This document shows positions 14,793 through 16,641 of a stretch of DNA of 16,641 bases, one piece after another (position 1 is the stretch's first letter; each line of letters opens with the position of its first letter). The stretch spans positions 1 to 16,641 of the forward strand of contig JAITAN010000128.1 in the NCBI GenBank assembly GCA_031284105.1. Reading direction: 5' to 3'. Source of the stretch: Treponema sp. Its GTDB lineage: Bacteria; Spirochaetota; Spirochaetia; Treponematales; Breznakiellaceae. The notes beneath the pieces are model-generated. The model was given only the letters and a program-made list of their open reading frames with translations, was not told where the DNA came from and did no database searches. The position numbers were made by a program, and so were the translations under genes.

Positions 14793-16060
14793 TTACGTAT
14801 CCTTCTTATACACATGAGGAGCCCTATACCCATAGTGAGCATATCGGGGAACCACATGGTCCAAAACGGCGAGTAGCCGGCCCGTAGCCCCAGCGTCTGT
14901 CCTCCGAAAAGAAACACCCAATAAATAACGGAGATGACCACTCCCACCAGAAAGCCCACGGTTTGCCCGCTTCTTTTCGCAAACAGCCCCAGCGGGATAG
15001 CCAGAAACACAAAAGCCATGGCCCCGAACGGCAGCGAGAATTTTTTATAAAATTCTAGAAGGTACCGCGATAAATCCCTGTTTTGTTTTATATCCGCGGC
15101 TATGGCGTACTCTCTCGAAAAATCCGTCTGTACCGTAGCCCGGCGGTTCCATGCCGCAGCGGACGGACCCTCCCTCATGCTCTCTTCCAAGGAAAGGGCT
15201 TGCTCCAAAACCTTGTTGTACTGTGCATCAAGCTGCGCCTGTAGGGCGACTCTCTTTGAAACGATTTCCTTATAAACATCAACGGAACTCATTTCCCGGG
15301 GACCAATAGATACCGCTGACTGTATCAAGTCGTCTTGAGACACCCAGTACCGCAAAAAACTGCTTGATGCATAATCGTAATCGAATTTGGCGATCTCTTT
15401 TGAGGACTGAATAAATGCGTTGGCTAGATCAAGGCTTAACCCTTCTTTGCCCGCGTCCCGCAACTGCGCATTTCCCGCCATGATGAGCCTGCGTTCACCG
15501 TCCGCGGTTTTGTCAAGGATAAAAATGTTGTCAATAGAATTTCCCGAGACATTTCCCGTAACGATCACCGTGTCTCTGTACCGTTTTACCGAATTGGATC
15601 CCAGTTCCAGCGCCGGCGTAGATACGAGGATTTGCCGGTACAATTTGTTAAACTGTAAATTTCCCGCGGGCATAAGCACGTCATTGGTAAAAAAAGACGC
15701 CAGCGAAATCACGACGCCCATAAAAAGGCTTGGTATAAAAATGTTTTTATACGAGAGCCCCGATGAAAGCATAACCAGCACCTCATTATCCGAAGCAAGC
15801 CGCCCTATGGTCATCAAGACCCCGACAAGGGACGCAAACGGCGCGGACAACGATATGATTTGCGGAATCGCATAGAGTATCAAGAGGGCTACCTGTTGAA
15901 CGGGCACTTTCTTCGTGAGGATTTGCTGGGCCATAAGCAAGAGCTGGTTTACGAAAAAGATAAAGAAGAAAAAAAGAAACGAGACAAAAAAAGAAAAAAA
16001 GATTTCTCCGGTTATGTATCTGATTATTGTCCATGACAGGGAGCGGCGGATTGTCATCAT
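14789..16060 (-). CDS. lptF: LptF/LptG-family permease (LptF position)
   Basis: This is the partner permease in the two-gene operon. The product has 423 residues from ATG 16060, longer than the roughly 360 of Enterobacteria. Helices: about 11-40 (a very Phe-rich first helix), 58-85 and 107-125, with ASDNEVLVMLSSGLS at 89-103 matching the family motif. The periplasmic domain runs from about 127 to 335 and includes a helical, probably coiled-coil insert at about 262-300 (KEIVSKRVALQAQLDAQYNK). C-terminal helices lie at about 345-362, 366-385 and 400-418. The frame is open upstream to ATG 16123, but that region holds the promoter, so ATG 16060 (or 16057) is chosen. There is no Shine-Dalgarno sequence, and the leader would be only about six bases. 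Confidence 0.87.
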   Translation of the reverse strand: MMTIRRSLSWTIIRYITGEIFFSFFVSFLFFFFIFFVNQLLLMAQQILTKKVPVQQVALLILYAIPQIISLSAPFASLVGVLMTIGRLASDNEVLVMLSSGLSYKNIFIPSLFMGVVISLASFFTNDVLMPAGNLQFNKLYRQILVSTPALELGSNSVKRYRDTVIVTGNVSGNSIDNIFILDKTADGERRLIMAGNAQLRDAGKEGLSLDLANAFIQSSKEIAKFDYDYASSSFLRYWVSQDDLIQSAVSIGPREMSSVDVYKEIVSKRVALQAQLDAQYNKVLEQALSLEESMREGPSAAAWNRRATVQTDFSREYAIAADIKQNRDLSRYLLEFYKKFSLPFGAMAFVFLAIPLGLFAKRSGQTVGFLVGVVISVIYWVFLFGGQTLGLRAGYSPFWTMWFPDMLTMGIGLLMCIRRIRK

Positions 16061-16072
16061 AATATGAATAGG

Positions 16073-16101
16073 AGTATATGATAAAAAACAGGAAGTGTAA
16101 A
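16073..16101 (-). promoter_or_regulatory. lptF-lptG promoter
   Basis: On the minus strand, -35 TTTACA (16101-16096), a 17-bp spacer and -10 TATACT (16078-16073). The start point is expected near 16066, about six bases before ATG 16060. Confidence 0.7.
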
Positions 16102-16147
16102 GCGCATCCGTCGAATCGCCCATCGCAGGATGCGCCGCCGGATGGGC
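16102..16147. repeat. Overlapping inverted repeats between divergent promoters
   Basis: GCGCATCC (16102-16109) pairs with GGATGCGC (16128-16135). GCCCATC (16118-16124) pairs with GATGGGC (16141-16147). The two stems overlap and exclude each other. They abut the lptF -35 and lie 45 bp or more upstream of the tRNA promoter, so a regulatory site is possible. Confidence 0.45.
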
Positions 16148-16192
16148 AAGCCTCCATGCGGAATAAAAAAACGCAAAAATATTCAGAGCCGC

Positions 16193-16221
16193 TTGACTTT
16201 TTTACGGCGTATATATATTAT
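16193..16221 (+). promoter_or_regulatory. tRNA-fMet promoter
   Basis: -35 TTGACT at 16193-16198, a 17-bp spacer, and -10 TATTAT at 16216-16221 inside a long AT run. Transcription should start near 16228, nine bases before the mature tRNA. Confidence 0.8.
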
Positions 16222-16236
16222 ATAAGCCATACATAC

Positions 16237-16309
<73 letters not shown>

Positions 16310-16310
16310 G

Positions 16311-16343
16311 AAGGCGCATTCACGTGGATGCGCCTTTTTTTTT
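16311..16343 (+). terminator. Intrinsic terminator of the tRNA gene
   Basis: AAGGCGCAT (16311-16319), an 8-base loop, then ATGCGCCTT (16328-16336), running into nine consecutive T (16335-16343). The stem starts two bases after the tRNA. Confidence 0.95.
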
Positions 16344-16641
16344 AATGCCGTTCATTGGTTTCAATTATAGGGAGCCGGTTCTAGGCAGGAACCGCCGCTC
16401 TCTTTAGCGTAAACACGCCCTAGGGAAGCGCGCCGGTTTATTCATAAAGGGGGGCGCTCTTTCCATGCCTCATGCGGCATATAGCCGCCTGTCCGTCGCG
16501 CCCCCCTGGTTCCAGCCCCGGTCGCCCGTTTCACGGGCTTATGCGGGTCTTCCGCCACCCCCCAATCCGGCGGCCTCATTTTATGCTCGCGATTGTCTCC
16601 CTGTTTCCTCTTTTCATTTTTTATATATGTGTTATAATATC
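16344..16641. other. C-rich structured block at the right edge
   Basis: No gene is supported. Hairpins seen: CGGTTC / GAACCG (16376-16394); a long stem GGGGGGCGC (16449-16457) with GCGCCCCCC (16498-16506), enclosing GCGGC-ATATA-GCCGC; and GCCCG-TTTCA-CGGGC (16524-16538). Position 16413-16424 holds ACACGCCCTAG, the inverse of a word near 1639. At the edge TATAAT (16633-16638) with TTTTCA (16611-16616) could be a rightward promoter. On the minus strand two tiny frames overlap by ATGA: 16617-16576 (13 residues) and 16579-16442 (45 residues, rich in Arg, Pro and Gly). Coding is doubtful. Confidence 0.6.

Overview
The window looks like a chromosomal segment of a spirochaete, most likely a host-associated (termite-gut type) Treponema. 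This rests on three things I recognise rather than searched for. First, there is a compact mreB-mreC-mreD-mrdA-rodA cluster whose proteins look spirochaetal. Second, a secreted protein combines duplicated alpha/beta domains with Gly-rich beta-helix repeats, a style I associate with termite-gut treponemes. Third, neighbours include RNase Y, glutamine-dependent NAD synthetase and two adjacent LptF/LptG-family permeases. Base composition is near 50% GC, except for the first gene, which is clearly more GC-rich.

Layout: (1) 1-1495, minus strand: a secreted beta-helix repeat protein, cut by the window start. (2) 1496-1965: a gap with several inverted repeats and the nadE promoter. (3) 1966-3669, plus: nadE, probably on a leaderless transcript. 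(4) 3853-10434, plus: a membrane-anchored TPR protein, then mreB, mreC, mreD, mrdA (PBP2) and rodA. From mreC to rodA the genes overlap or touch. (5) 10654-11361: a GH73-like glucosaminidase lipoprotein, preceded by a short 24-bp tandem repeat. (6) 11467-13005: rny (RNase Y). (7) 13006-13724: a 720-bp gap between convergent genes, packed with hairpins and a 21-bp tandem array. (8) 13725-16060, minus: lptF-lptG-like permeases with a 4-bp overlap. (9) 16237-16309, plus: initiator tRNA-Met with a strong promoter and a textbook terminator. (10) 16344-16641: a C-rich block with strong secondary structure and no convincing gene.

How the genes fit together: the central cluster is the elongasome (MreB filament, MreC/MreD scaffold, PBP2 transpeptidase, RodA glycosyltransferase). 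The TPR membrane protein just upstream and the peptidoglycan-cleaving lipoprotein just downstream are plausible partners in wall growth. The LptF/G pair belongs to the envelope lipid-export family. NadE, RNase Y and tRNA-fMet are housekeeping genes. I see no complete mobile element, CRISPR array, rRNA or defence system. The least explained DNA is the convergent gap at 13006-13724 and the C-rich block at the right edge.
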